Below, in pieces: positions 36,451 through 49,487 of a stretch of DNA of 64,000 nucleotides. The stretch is from Gerris lacustris (Eukaryota; Arthropoda; Insecta; Hemiptera; Gerridae). The stretch covers positions 107,326,514-107,390,513 of the forward strand of contig OX578277.1 of NCBI GenBank assembly GCA_951217055.1, written 5' to 3'. The notes under the pieces are model-generated. The model did not search any database and was not told the origin of the DNA. It was given only the letters and a program-made list of their open reading frames with translations. A program made the translations under genes and the position numbers. The first letter of the stretch is position 1, and each line of letters begins with the position of its first letter.

Positions 36451-36777
36451 AACCTACAGTATGTGTATTACAAGTTGTGACTTTTGACACTCAGATTGAC
36501 CAACCTAAATGAGGAAAAAAATAAAGCCACAAAGCCTGTGGAAGGGGTGGGGCCGTGTCTGTAGTAGTAAAAGTGCAAAAGAAACCACAACTTGGATCCA
36601 CAAACTTTATGAGTATCAAATAAAGAGAATCCCTCACTATGAATTCTTTAAGAATCCAAATACTTATTTAAAAACAGAATAATATAAATCAACCCTCTCA
36701 CAAATAGTTACCAGATGTCAATCCCGAATATATGTTGATTCAGCCTGAATGGTGATTTTTAATCACTTTAACCTTAA
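36451..36777. repeat. Sequence shared with 48715-48835
   Basis: CCAACCTAAAT..AATAAAGCCAC..GCCTGTGGAAGGGGT occurs at both places. Otherwise nothing recognised. Confidence 0.5.
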
Positions 36778-36934
36778 GGCTAGGCGCACACTGGGGGCAA
36801 AACAGTCTGCAGACTGTCTGCGGGCTGTTGAGCAAAAAATTGTCGTGACGACAATTTTTAGCACTGGGAGAGACCCTCTGCAGACAGCCCGCAGACAGTC
36901 TGCGGACTGTTTTGCCCCCAGTGTGCGCCTAGCC
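36778..36934. mobile_element. 157-bp hairpin MITE
   Basis: Arms GGCTAGGCGCACACTGGGGG.. and their perfect complement at the right end pair over about 55 bp. They contain CAGTCTGC and ACAGTCTGCGG palindromic words, plus an inner AATTGTCGTGACGACAATT hairpin. Confidence 0.9.
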
Positions 36935-37442
36935 AAAAGGGAAAAACTTGGCGATCGTAAAACTGACAGACCCCTCTATAATACAGAGTAAAAGGTAAAT
37001 AAAAATAAATTAATAATTGTAAATAAATAAAAACTTAAATTTATTTTATAAATTAAATCATCTCTACATCTTATAATAAATTGGAACAGTACAATTTGTT
37101 TTGTTTGTTTACTTTTTTCAAAATATATATATACTATATAATTGAGAAATAAATATTCAAGTAATTATGTAACTGACAATTTGATAACGTTGAAGGAGAG
37201 TTAAAATAAACCTGAATTTTATTATATGTTAATGAAGACACATAATACATCCAGACGCATATCACCTTGATATTACAACTCTAAATTCAAATTTAGGATA
37301 GCAATTATTAGTGAAATTAAAAGTATTATTGACTTTTAGGACTTTTAAACTGCTCACTCCAACTATATGACCCCAAATTATTTTTTCTCTTTAGCTCAAT
37401 GACATTGAAAACTACCCCTGCCCCTGGTCAAAGCTACATTTT
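36935..37442. other. AT-rich intergenic sequence
   Basis: No gene recognised. Confidence 0.3.
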
Positions 37443-38221
37443 GAACTTATGACTAGAGAGCTTAATAGAAAGTATAACACAACAATATTGTCGACACAAT
37501 TTTGTTTTATTAAAACTCACAAATGTGTTTCAATATAAATATTATAATATCATCTTTAGTGTGCGTGTTAACTTAGTAAGAGTGAATTCTTTACTAAGCT
37601 TACTATTTTACAATTTTTTATGATAAAAAAACAGTACAAGGTGGGGTAGTTTATGGGTTAGGTGGGTTTTATTGGTTAGGTGGGGTAATGGGTTTATGGC
37701 TGTAACTCAAAAAAAAAAAAAAAAAAAAAAGGAAATTTGACCTCTTAGAATACTTAGAAACCCAAAGAGCTATCCAAGATACAAATATAGCATGATTTAA
37801 TGAAAAATCTAATCTTGACAACTCTGCTATTGTAAAATCATTACATTTTTTTAAATAATGTCTGGTAGTTGTAAGGTATTTTAGTTATAATAATATAAGG
37901 AAGTATTGTTTAGCTATAAGCAATTGAAAAACAAAATATTTACCTGAACCATACCTTTACTGGGTTCTGCCTTGGATCTCAACTCCATATCCCTTACCTT
38001 GTTCCTTCCGTAATCCTTCTACCCACACAGCCCTAGTCTACCCCCACCTTGTACTGTTGGTTTGTAAAATAGTCAGCTTAGTACAGAATTCACTCTTACT
38101 AAGTTAACACGCATACTGAAGATGATGTTATATGTTGAAACGTGTTTGTGAGTTTTAATAAAAAAAATTGTGGTGACAATATTGTTGTGTTACTTTCTAC
38201 CAACCTCTCTAGTCATAATTA
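37443..38221. mobile_element. Element with ~150-bp inverted ends carrying the stem-loop/GAAA motif
   Basis: ATGACTAGAGAG.TT near 37450 and AACCTCTCTAGTCATAATTATG near 38205 are the edges. The inversion continues through AAAACTCACAAA and GTTAACACGC to about 37600 / 38065. Each arm contains ..AAGATGAT..TTGAAAC.. The interior is AT-rich and non-coding, with a 20-base A run at 37710. Confidence 0.75.
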
Positions 38222-39020
38222 TGAAGTGCTACCACAAAATCTCAGTCAAAACAACTAATTATTTACTGTACTACCATTGATGTAGACCAGGGCTTCCCAA
38301 ACTGAGGCCAACACTCCAGCACTGAGGCTCCAACACTGAGACCGGCCAGATGAACCGTTTGATCCAGAATAAAAAATAAACAGATCAAAAGTGGTAATTT
38401 TGTACGATTTATTGATGAAATGTCTATTATTGAACAATTCCTGTTCTGTAAAGACCTCTCTGAGACCACAAGAGGCCAAGATATTTTTAATTTTATTCAT
38501 AAGTTCTTTGAAAATTACAAAAAATCACTATATATTATGGCAGTTCTATTTAAGGGTCTGCATTGATGAGTGACCATCTATGACCGGTCACTTGACAGGT
38601 TTTCAATCTATAGCAAAATAGAAAAACCCAAACATAGTTTTTACACACGGTTTCCTACGTAGAGAAGCACTTGTGGAAAAATCTTTGGCTCCTGCACTCA
38701 GAGCAGTATTACTATCAAGTATTACTTAGAAATCTTTTAATAAGTGTTTCCATAAAAATCATTGTAACTGTGTATGGTGAGTAAAAGTGAATTCCAGACT
38801 TGTAATTTTCAAACATTTTCCTCTGACCCCCCCCCCCCCCCTTCCTCATTGGAGTGCCCAGTAGACCTAAAGACATAGCAAATGATAGCTCTCGGCCCCC
38901 TGCATAAAATAGTAGGTATGCCATAGCTACTGGCTAATTTTTTATGCCTACTGTTCCGCAGGCGAAAGAAGTTTGCATTATTATTATTTTAAATAATTAT
39001 TTTCATTAAAATGTACAGAT
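38222..39020. other. Intergenic sequence
   Basis: No supported gene. Has a C run at 38828-38840. Confidence 0.3.
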
Positions 39021-39790
39021 TTGTGGTTCTACTGTAATATTGGTCAGCTTTCAGCCCCTTATAGCCTGTTATAATGTGGTTCTACTGTAATATTGGTCAG
39101 CTTTCAGCCCCTTATAGCCTGTTATAATGTGGTTCTACTGTAATATTGGACAGCTTTCAGCCCCTTATAGCTGGTTATAATGTGGTTCTACTGTAATATT
39201 GGTCAGCTTTCAGCCCCTTATAGCTGGTTATAATGTGGTTCTACTGTAATATTGGACAGCTTTCAGCCCCTTATAGCGGGTTATAATGTGGTTCTACTGT
39301 AATATTGGTCAGCTTTCAGCCCCTTATAGCCTGTTATAATGTGGTTCTACTGTAATATTGGACAGCTTTCAGCCCCTTATAGCTGGTTATAATGTGGTTC
39401 TACTGTAATATTGGTCAGCTTTCAGCCCCTTATAGCCTGTTATAATGTGGTTCTACTGTAATATTGGACAGCTTTCAGCCCCTTATAGCTGGTTATAATG
39501 TGGTTCTACTGTAATATTGGTCAGCTTTCAGCCCCTTATAGCCTGTTATAATGTGGTTCTACTGTAATATTGGACAGCTTTCAGCCCCTTATAGCTGGTT
39601 ATAATGTGGTTCTACTGTAATATTGGTCAGCTTTCAGCCCCTTATAGCCTGTTATAATGTGGTTCTACTGTAATATTGGACAGCTTTCAGCCCCTTATAG
39701 CTGGTTATAATGTGGTTCTACTGTAATATTGGTCAACTTTTAGCCCCTTATAGTCTGTTATAATGAGGGTCTACGATAATATTGGTCAGC
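39021..39790 (+). repeat. Minisatellite, 53-bp unit with dimer pattern
   Basis: Fourteen copies of a 53-bp unit (TGTGGTTCTACTGTAATATT core, then CAGCTTTCAGCCCCTTATAG). From about the sixth copy, two variants alternate strictly (GGTCAG..CCTG and GGACAG..CTGG), giving a 106-bp higher-order unit. Confidence 0.95.
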
Positions 39791-40204
39791 TTTTAAATCT
39801 AATGCCTCTCTCACATTATCAATAATTTTGAACAAAATATAATGGCTTATTAATACAATAATATTGACCGTATGAGGATAAATATTGAAAATAGAAAGGG
39901 GTTGTTAAATTATATTGAACGCCCTCAATAAAAATCAAAACTTTTATTGATTTCCTAAGTTTATTTTTTTTTTATGGCTCAACTGTACACTTAAAGCAAG
40001 AAATTACTTTAATCAGCCCTCTCCACACTAAGTTCATAAAGCAATTTTGGATGTTCATTTGTGGGCCTCTTAAATCCATTTTTGACCCAAACTCTCCTCC
40101 TCTTCTCTTCAAACTTAATTTCTAAAGCTGCACAATTAGCAACTTATAAAATTTCAAATTCTGGGTCCCCTATGGGTGACAAGATGTCTGCTACTTTGAC
40201 AGAG

Positions 40205-40252
40205 GAAAACACTTGTGTGCTGACCAGCGTACACTTAACCTGTTTATTTACA
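40205..40252 (+). repeat. Family C right-end fragment
   Basis: TGTGTGCTGACCAGCGTACACTTAACCTGTTTATTTA matches the hairpin end of family C (22705-22744), with no other part of the element. Confidence 0.6.
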
Positions 40253-41902
40253 TTTGTTCTCAAATGTTATAAAAACTTTGAGCTAAAATTTAACTCAACT
40301 TTTATCAAATGAAAATGTAACATTTTTGTTAACTTAAAGAAATAGTTGTACATATAATTAATAATTGTAGTGTCAATATTGAAGCCCTAATAAGGCTTAT
40401 AAAACAACGGTCTTTGAATAATTTGAGATTTGGCATACAACTATGGAACTGTGAGGACTATATATCTTTCGACAATAGCAAACAAAATATAGGGTTTCAT
40501 TTTTAATTCTATCTGGATAATTATAATTGACGCTGAACCATTTATAAATAAATGTGTAACGTTACTTCTCCTTCCTATGTAATACATTTTATTTGTAAAT
40601 AATAATTATTATAATTAAAATAACAATGTTTAATTAGTTTTATAGCTTACTATACAAAACATTATTGTATTTTGTATAATTATAATCATATAATGTAATA
40701 TTATAAATATTATTACAATTAATATTATTTGACACTACATACTTACAGTATAAATTCAGCAGTAAATTATATAATGCTGACATTGTTGTTAAATCCCTTA
40801 TAATACTTTAATCTTTTTTAATATTATATTATTAATATGAAATTGTTATACAATTATTATCATTTAGATTTTAATTTATTATTATTACTTTTTACTTTTT
40901 TTTAATTTTGAATTGTTAAACAATAAATAAATAATGAAAATACAACCACATAAAAGTGTAAATACATGTTCACAATAAAAATAGCCAACCAATTAGTGTG
41001 GCACATAGCATCCTCGCGACTTATTATTGAAAAAAATAGCCAAATTTGTGTAAAATTAAGTTCAAGAAATAAAAAGAAAGTTGGATACTTTTTACTTAAG
41101 TACAACCCTATATCCCTTTGTCTTTATAGTTATTTTGACAAAGAAAAATTATACAGAGTAGTATATAATGTATAGTCTAAATTATTAAGACAACGGGATA
41201 TTTAGTCCAATGTATGACTATGACTAGAGAGGTTAAACCAACTATTTGTCCAATTTACCTTAGGACAAAGGGATATCACAATTGTGTATACAAATGTGAT
41301 AATATCCCTTAGTCAAATTAACTAGTAAGACAAAGGAATATTAAATATACGCTAAGAAAACTGTAGAACTCATTGTCCTACTGTTTTATGGGTACTTGTT
41401 TAGATTGTTACTCCCCTACTTGTTTTTTGAATATAAATTACTTTGACTAAATAACTATTAAGTCAAAGGGATGTTTAGTCCCATGTACTTTGGGACAGAG
41501 GAATATCACACTTCGGTTTTTACAATGGGAGTAACAGTCTAAAGAAGAACATTCCGTAAACCTTCTTTAGCTTGTTAAGCCCCTCTGTTTTTTTTTATAA
41601 GGGGAGTAACAATCTAAAGAATTGCCGTTTTATGTATAAGATTTAGTCTTACACGTGATAAGACTAGATTTTAAAATAGCGTAATAAAACTGCCCCAGGA
41701 GTCTCAATGTCTTGGGGACACAAACACACAAACCTTTGAGACTTTTGTAGAGCCGACTATTGTTTAGAACCAAGGGGGGTAATGAAGTAAATAAGTGTCC
41801 AACATTAGTTTGTTAGACATTTTTTAATTTACAATAAAGCCATTAACATTTTTAATCAAAATAAAAGTTGTGCAGACAGTTCAAAATAATATTTAACCAT
41901 CT
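40253..41902. other. AT-rich intergenic sequence
   Basis: No gene. GACAAAGGGATAT-type words and inverted TTTAGATTGTTACTCCC / GGGAGTAACAGTCTAAA (41401-41545, repeated at 41598) suggest a small decayed element at 41190-41640. Confidence 0.4.
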
Positions 41903-43362
41903 TTTTTTTTTTTTTTTTTTTTTTTTTTTCTCTTTATTGATTATCACAACTACATAATTTGTTAATGTTATAAGTGATACTGATAACAATGTTTTTTGGA
42001 CGGTGAATTACATGCTAAAGGTAATAATCCATTGATTACTCCTTTTGGCGTGAATCATTCAGAATATGAACAAATATAACAATAAAAACAAGTGAGTGAG
42101 AAAAGAAGCACTAATTAAAAAAAGAAAATAAATGTTTGTTGTAAGGAATGATAAGTATGAGTTAATGTAAGTGTGAGTTAATAATAATTAATTGTTAATA
42201 TGGAATTCCATATTTAATAGATCTCGGGGCCACTGTCTCCTCAGGCGACGAGGAGGATTATCAGGGATGGATTGGGAAGAAAGAAGTTCTACTAAAGGAT
42301 TGGGGTGATTTAATAAGGACTCGTGGAATTTATGGTATCTGGATATAGATAGGTCACGGACAAAAGGAATATTGAGGTCATTATGGAGGGTGAGGTTGGA
42401 TACGTAAAAAGGAGCATCGGTGATTTTACGAAGGATCTTTGATTGAAGAGTTTGTAGTCGGCGGGAGTTGGAAGGCTTGGTGCTACCCCAAATCTCCAAA
42501 CCGTAGGTCCAAGCCGGTTTTAAGACTGTGTTGTAGATAAGAAGTTTATTACTTAGTGTAATCTTGGACCTACGATCTAAAAGACGAAGCAGCAACTTGT
42601 AGCGTCTTGAGATGTCAGTACGTTTAGTCTTAGTGTGGTGTTGCCAGGTGAGTCGTCGATCAAGGTGAAGGCCAAGGTAACGGACAGTGCTAGATTGAGG
42701 AATAAGGACTTGGTTAAGAATGACTGGAGGACAGGTACTATGTCGAAGAGTAAAAGTGACATGTGCACTTTTCTGTTCGTTAATCCGGATCCTCCATTTT
42801 TTTAACCAAGGTTCGAGAAGGAGAAGGTGACTTTGGGTGTTATTGGATGCAATTTGAGGGTCTTGGTGGACTGATAGAATTGCCTTATCGTCTGCGAAGG
42901 TGGCAAGGACTGAGGAAGGGTGTTGAGGGATATCATATGTGTAGATGGAATATAGGAGGGGTCCAAGAATACTACCCTGAGGTACTCCTGCTCTAACAGG
43001 GCAGATGGGGGAGGAAGTGGTTCCTAAGCTTGCACAGAACGATCTATCGGTTAGAAAGGACTTGAGGATAAGGTAGTAGGTAAATGGAAGGATGCCCTTG
43101 AGTTTCCAAAGAAGCCCAGCATGCCAAACTCGGTCAAAGGCTTGCGCCTCGTCCAAGAAGACAGCTGAGCAAAACTTTTTCTTCTCAAGGGTGGAGGCAA
43201 TGACATCGACAATGCGATGACACTGTTGGATGGTGGAATGGTGAGCACGGAAACCAAACTGATGGTCAGGAATGAATGGTTTAAGTATGGGAAGGAGTCT
43301 ACGTAAAAGGAGCTTTTCTAGGACTTTCCCCATTACTGGGAGTAAGCTTATAGGTCGATCTG
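41903..43362 (-). mobile_element. 5'-truncated Jockey-like LINE
   Basis: Oriented on the - strand, it begins inside the reverse transcriptase (DRPISLLPV at 43362) and ends with a 3' UTR and a poly(A) tail (T run at 41904-41930). This is the usual product of incomplete reverse transcription. Confidence 0.9.
42188..43333 (-). CDS. Jockey-clade LINE reverse transcriptase (C-terminal 381 aa)
   Basis: An uninterrupted frame. FGFRAHHSTIQQ (residues about 27-38), the QAFDRVWH catalytic block (about 83-90), AGVPQGSILGPLLY, the FADD catalytic box (about 145-148), and the thumb with YLGLHLDRRLTWQ and AWTYGLEIWG are all present in the Jockey-clade order. The N-terminal endonuclease and palm start are missing because of 5' truncation, so the ATG at 43333 is internal. 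One residue before the first catalytic block is changed (LDEAQAFD, where LDV or similar is usual). The frame is intact to its TAA, so the copy is young, but it cannot move by itself. Confidence 0.92.
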   Translation of the reverse strand: MGKVLEKLLLRRLLPILKPFIPDHQFGFRAHHSTIQQCHRIVDVIASTLEKKKFCSAVFLDEAQAFDRVWHAGLLWKLKGILPFTYYLILKSFLTDRSFCASLGTTSSPICPVRAGVPQGSILGPLLYSIYTYDIPQHPSSVLATFADDKAILSVHQDPQIASNNTQSHLLLLEPWLKKWRIRINEQKSAHVTFTLRHSTCPPVILNQVLIPQSSTVRYLGLHLDRRLTWQHHTKTKRTDISRRYKLLLRLLDRRSKITLSNKLLIYNTVLKPAWTYGLEIWGSTKPSNSRRLQTLQSKILRKITDAPFYVSNLTLHNDLNIPFVRDLSISRYHKFHESLLNHPNPLVELLSSQSIPDNPPRRLRRQWPRDLLNMEFHINN

Positions 43363-43762
43363 TGGTTTATTTTTGAAAAACCAAACAAATTTCCATAAAA
43401 TTATACAAGTAATTTTTTTTGAAGGTTTAGTTATCAATAATAATAATAAAAAAATGTTTGTTCAAATGTCGAAGAGGAAATCTATTGCCTTTGGTAAGCT
43501 CGGAAACAAAATAAATGAGGAACAAATAATACAAAAAAATTTAGTAGAAAACTAAAGTTAAATAAAGAAAAATTGTTATTGAAGAATTTCCTTAAATAAA
43601 TGTATTTTAGTAATTCCTGAAAAAACTATTCTTTTAAACCTTTCTTTAATTAACTTATTTACTTATAATTGACATTATTTACAATAATAATGTTTAATTT
43701 GATTTATTATTACCTTAACTTATCATTTATTCCAAAATAAGAGAGAAAATAATCTGTATAAG
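43363..43762. other. AT-rich intergenic sequence
   Basis: No gene recognised. Confidence 0.3.
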
Positions 43763-44453
<691 letters not shown>

Positions 44454-45781
44454 TAACATTTATGTAAAAAATTGTTGGAAATGATTTATTTTATCCAGAA
44501 ACTATCACAATTGGATGTAAAATTTAAATTTTAATGTATAATTTTAAATATATATCTAATATTATTAGATTTAATTGTAATTTTTATAATATATCTTTCT
44601 ATGCTATTTAGATAAGAAAATTAATCGATAACAAAAAAAGTCCCTGTAAGATTATAATTATTTATTTCTGCTTATTATTTTGATTTTTTTTTTTTTTTTT
44701 TTTTTGAAATTATAGAAAGATTGTTATTTTCTTAGTAATATATTATGTTATTAATAATAAGTACTCAAATATAATATATATTAAAAATAATATAATAAGT
44801 TAGTGTCAAAATATAAAATATATTATATTTTCAAATCAATAATAAAAAATATACAAAATAATTTAATTTAAAAATAGAAATGTAGTACATTTATTTGTTT
44901 AAAGTAAGTTTTTTCCAAATCTTGGAGAAAACAACTTAATTTTGTGTTAAATAAACTGACTAGATAGAAATAACTGACTACAAATAAATACTACAAATAA
45001 GCTTTACAAATAAACTAACTAGATACAACAAACTGACTACAAATAACTGACTACAAATAAATGACTTCAAATAAACTTGGTAGGTACAATAGCTTTAAAA
45101 ACCCAAAATTAACAAATAAATTAACTAGAAAATTTAAGTGTTTTTTTTTTTTTTTTGTTGTAACAATTTGAAAGAAATGCATTTTCAAAATATTTTTATT
45201 TAAAATTAAAAAACATAAAAAAAATATTATTGTTTAATTCAAGGCATGCTGTTTAAATTTGAAATTTATGTTTACCATATTTGTTTAATTAATATTTAAG
45301 AGAAATTTAATTAAAATATAACTTTTATAGGAAATATTTATATTGTGAGATTAAAATTATTAAATAAAATAATTATATTATACTTCAATAAGACTAAATA
45401 ACATTATTTACATTCTATTTTTAATTTTATATTTGTATATTATGACTTAATGACTTATTTTTTTAAGTTCAAAACTTCTTATAGATATATTAGAAGTTAT
45501 ATTTGTACAAAATGATAAAATGTTAAAAAAGTATATTTCTACAATGTATTTTAATACTTATGTAACGACAATATTGATGTTATATTGGTATATCTTAGTA
45601 AGTAATTTTTGGAGTAAATATAGTTATTGTTTTTTTAAAATAATATTTAAAGCAACTGTAATGGTCATTAATAAAGCATCTAGTTAGCAGATCTAAAGTC
45701 CTTTTAGAAAATCCAAATCCACAATTCTCAGAAGAATAATGATGTTGATGACAGAATTTGATGAAATATGCTGAAAGAAAT
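44454..45781. other. AT-rich intergenic sequence
   Basis: No gene. 44945-45085 has imperfect repeats of ACTGACTACAAATAA. Confidence 0.4.
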
Positions 45782-46134
45782 GAGGCGTTCCGAATACGAA
45801 GGGCGAATTCAACATACAACATTTTTTTTTTTTTTTTTTTCCATACCATCGTTTAGGGTCTAAGATTTAGCCTGTAAAGTTTTTTGTTGAGTTGGCCTTT
45901 AATTCCACTTAAAATTACTGGTTTAAACTTGTAGGAGAGGTTTGAATCGTCTATAAGTAGGCGGATACGAAGGGCGAACTCCACATCTAACTCCCCAAGT
46001 CCCCCACTTCTCTTATTCCTAAATCTTATCAGACATGCTTTTTTGTTGAGTTCGCCCAATGCTTTAAAACATTAATTAAAATTTTTCTCAAAATCACCAT
46101 TTGTTGTGTTCGCCCTTTGTATTTGGAACGCCTC
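45782..46134. mobile_element. MITE with 33-bp TIRs
   Basis: GAGGCGTTCCGAATACGAAG.. and its inverse ..TTTGGAACGCCTC. AAAT flanks both ends. TIR-like GAAGGGCGAACTCCACA and TGTTGAGTTCGCCC words repeat inside, with a T run at 45823. Confidence 0.8.
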
Positions 46135-46147
46135 AAATGTTGTCTAA

Positions 46148-47225
46148 GGGTGCGTTCGGAAACACTAACCAGGTCGACCGAGAAGTAACCGGTGTGTCCG
46201 GAAACACCAACCTAAACAACCGACCGCGTTCGTAAAGCTCCGGTCGTTTTAGCGGTCGACCGGCTTGGTCGCGACCGCTTCGACCGAAATCGAAATACGG
46301 TCAGTAACCATAATGTTACCTTTCTTGGCGAAATGTCATTTTTCTATTGTAAACATTTGATAACATTTTATAAACATTAGAATACATTGTCGTCTTTTTT
46401 TGCTAATCTTTAAAATTCTTTTTTATATTTAGTTTTTGTGAAACATGGACCATTTTCGGCACTCTTTTACTTTGTTATTCACCGTTTTAATTTAAAATTG
46501 AAATGAATTTGGTGGGTAATTTTTTTGATTAATAATAACAATTTATCAAAACTGAAAGATGAAAAGTGTGATATTCCTTTGTACCACAGTTCATTATAGA
46601 CCTACCTTTGTCCTATAATAGTTATTTACTTTGTTACCAATCCTAGTTTTCAACATTTTATGGATACCGATATAGTTGTTATTTTAGACAATCTAAAATA
46701 GAACCCCTGCCTGAGTTGAAGGAGACTGTGCGGTCGAGGATCGCTTGGTGGCATAATTTTGCTTGATTCATTCATGAGAGATTATATACATTTGTTAAAC
46801 TGTCCGTTTGCATATTTTATACATTTAAGAGATTATAAATGTATCATTTGTACACAGATGAATTGATATTATCGATGTAAACAGTGAAGTTCAAGGTTTC
46901 AGGAGGAAGATGCTGCTGAACGTCGTGTAATCTGAGTTTTTAGTAGAAGGAAAAAGGAAAGGGATGATAGTTATATACAGATTTAACCTAAAGGGGTGCC
47001 GCTGAAGCTGAAATAGTTTATTTACTTGAGGAATCGTCACAGTTTCACTTCTATCTCACACCAAACAAAAACGAATTTATATTTGTAACCTCTCTTTGTT
47101 TATAACCTTTTCGGTCGACCGCTGCCCGTTCGGAAACAAAAATGATTTCAAGCCGCCATGACACTAACCACAACAAACCGCCGGTCGACCGAGAGGTTGA
47201 CCGGTTAGTGTTTCCGAACGCACCC
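46148..47225. mobile_element. Harbinger-like MITE (1.08 kb)
   Basis: Perfect TIRs GGGTGCGTTCGGAAACACTA / TAGTGTTTCCGAACGCACCC flanked by TAA on both sides. GGTCGACCG palindromes are frequent near both ends. No transposase. Confidence 0.88.
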
Positions 47226-47348
47226 TAAGAAATCAGCAATGGAGGATATTGCTCCTCCAGATTGCAACTTTTTACAATTTTTGAAATTTGAATTTTTATG
47301 ACAGAAGAAACCCATATATAGCTTGCTAGCTAGTACTTGATAGGATAT

Positions 47349-47856
47349 TCACTTTTCCTCACCTATGGTAGGAAAAGTATTGTTTTCACCAAATTTTTTT
47401 TTCGAGATTTCATCTGTTTTGGGTGTCTTGACCTCCTGAGTGGTTTTCAGCATGACTTCTGTTTGAGTGTGTGTGTGTGTTATCATCGTAGCGCCAGGGT
47501 ATTTAACCTAGAGAGTTGTAACTTGGCAGGAAAATTAGTCCTTACATCTAGTTGTGCCACCCGCAAAAATCAATATTTGTCGCCATCTTGAACCCAGTTA
47601 GCTGAGTCTGAAAGTACCTCTCTGTATGACAAATAAATCCACCAAATTTAATTTTGATATTTGCCGCCATTTTGAAGCTATCATTTTTTTTTAAACTTTG
47701 ACGGTTAATAATACTGAAAGTATAAATACGTTATTGACAAATAGCATATCTCTGGAACCCGTAAAAAATAAGGAACAAATATAATAAAAAAACGATGAAA
47801 TTCCATTAATTAATTTAAAAGTTAAAAGCAAACATAATTATTAATTAGTGTGATTT

Positions 47857-47891
<35 letters not shown>

Positions 47892-48514
47892 CTTTTACAC
47901 TCGAAGACTCAGGCCACTTAGGTGGGCCCATCGAACCAACCCGGGTTAGGGACCGAAATCTTCACACTTTTGTGAAGATATGGTCGGTAAGCATGACTCC
48001 CCTCCATCATGGTTTCCAGGCCGAAACCTGGTGGCGCCATTTTTCGAGGAGCTTCCTATTAATTAAATAATGCTGGGTTGACATTGAGTGGGGGGCCCGG
48101 TCCGGGAATCGAACCCAGAGCTGTGGTCAGAAGCGTTTACCCATCCATCTACTGACCCTGCTTGAGGATGCTTAACTTGCGTTATCACACGGCAAGCGCG
48201 CTAGCCTCTGAGCCACCCAGGCCCCCAAAAATTAGTGTGATACTTTTGTTAAACGTCAAAGTTTGTTTACATCTGTCAAAATACCCCCAACATTCAAATA
48301 ATTAAATAAATGAAATAAAAATAAATAATAATAATAATAATGTATAACATATCTTTTTGAAAAATGATAAAAAAAAAAAAAAAATCTGTTAGTACAAAAC
48401 TGTCACCCATCCAAGTACTGAACTTGCCTAATGCTGCTTCCTCCTATATATTTTTTCTTCTCCGTGGCTGAAGAGGCCACTTTAATGGCCTCCGAAATGA
48501 GGAAAAGTTCTGAT
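47349..48514 (+). repeat. Repeat family D copy 2 (interrupted by a SINE)
   Basis: Starts ACTTTTCCTCACCTATGG and ends AATGAGGAAAAGT, so the ends are inverted. The interior matches copy 1 at 20641 (GTTATCATCGTAGCGCC, TTTGACGGTTAATAATAC). Confidence 0.8.
47855..48229 (-). mobile_element. tRNA-derived SINE with 12-bp target duplication
   Basis: On the - strand: GGTGGCTCAGAGGCTAGCGC (A box), GGGTTCGATTCCCGG (B box), an unrelated body with a CACAAAAGTGTGAAG hairpin, then a long C run (G run on the + strand at 47866-47891) and an A-rich end. AATTAGTGTGAT stands on both sides (47843-47854 and 48230-48241), and the uninterrupted site exists in family D copy 1. Confidence 0.92.
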
Positions 48515-49487
48515 GTACCCCATACCTGATTTTTTTAAGTCAATTTATTATATTAGACTTTATAGAGGAACCTTTGTCTTAGATTTAAAGCCCTTCCTAA
48601 TGAACACAGTGTAACATGGAAAAAGTCAATAAGTATTATCATATTACGTCAAGGGTATTTTGTTTAACTTGATTGAATATGATTGAAATAAAACATATTT
48701 TAATCTTAAAGTGTACTACAGTATGCACGTTACGAGTTATGACTTTAGACAGTCAGATTAGCCAACCTAAATTAGAAAAAAATAAAGCCACTAGGCCTGT
48801 GGAAGGGGTAGAGCCAGTGACATTTCTGTTTGTATAGTTCTGTTTGTATAGTTGGCCAGAGCTTCTAGAATTCAAAATCCTGACTTCTCATTGGCTCCCA
48901 TCCTAATTTTTCGGATTTTCCCATGCTATCAAAAGTAACAACCCAAAACGCACAAACTCTAACTACTATGAGTGTTGTGTGATCTATGGAATAAAATTAA
49001 ATCTTTGATTTTATGTACACCACAATTCTATGTACATTGAAACCTTCATGAAACATTACAGTTGCTAAATATTTAAATGACCTTAGAAAGAGAAATTAGT
49101 AATGCTTATATTTAAAGCAAACCCCATTTATGTTTTTGCTTTTTTTCTAAATTATTTTCTTAAAAGCTATTGCGTATCAACCCAATAATACTTTTCAAAA
49201 ACTTTTTATTTTTTATTTTTTTTACAAACTTATTTTTGTTTAAAAAATAAATACATACACAACCTTAAGCTATTAAATTTTTGATGAATTGCAGTTGGCA
49301 GATTATTGGTCAAATAATTGATCACCTAACCACCTCTAACGTAATATTTATAGGTAAATTTAATTTTTCATGTTATGTATTTTTAAAATAGAGGTGGAAG
49401 TACTAGTTATAGGATATTCGAGTAGTTTTTTTTTTTCTTACTTGAGGATTTTTTATTTTTATAGAAGGAACTATTCTAATACATCTT
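48515..49487. other. Intergenic sequence / GTPase 3' UTR
   Basis: 48715-48835 repeats a segment seen near 36470. On the - strand an AATAAA lies about 35 nt past the GTPase stop codon (TTTATT at about 49451). No other gene. Confidence 0.4.

Noticed and set aside
37640..37700. GGTTAGGTGGG words as telomere-like
   Set aside because: Irregular and short; no pure TTAGG array.
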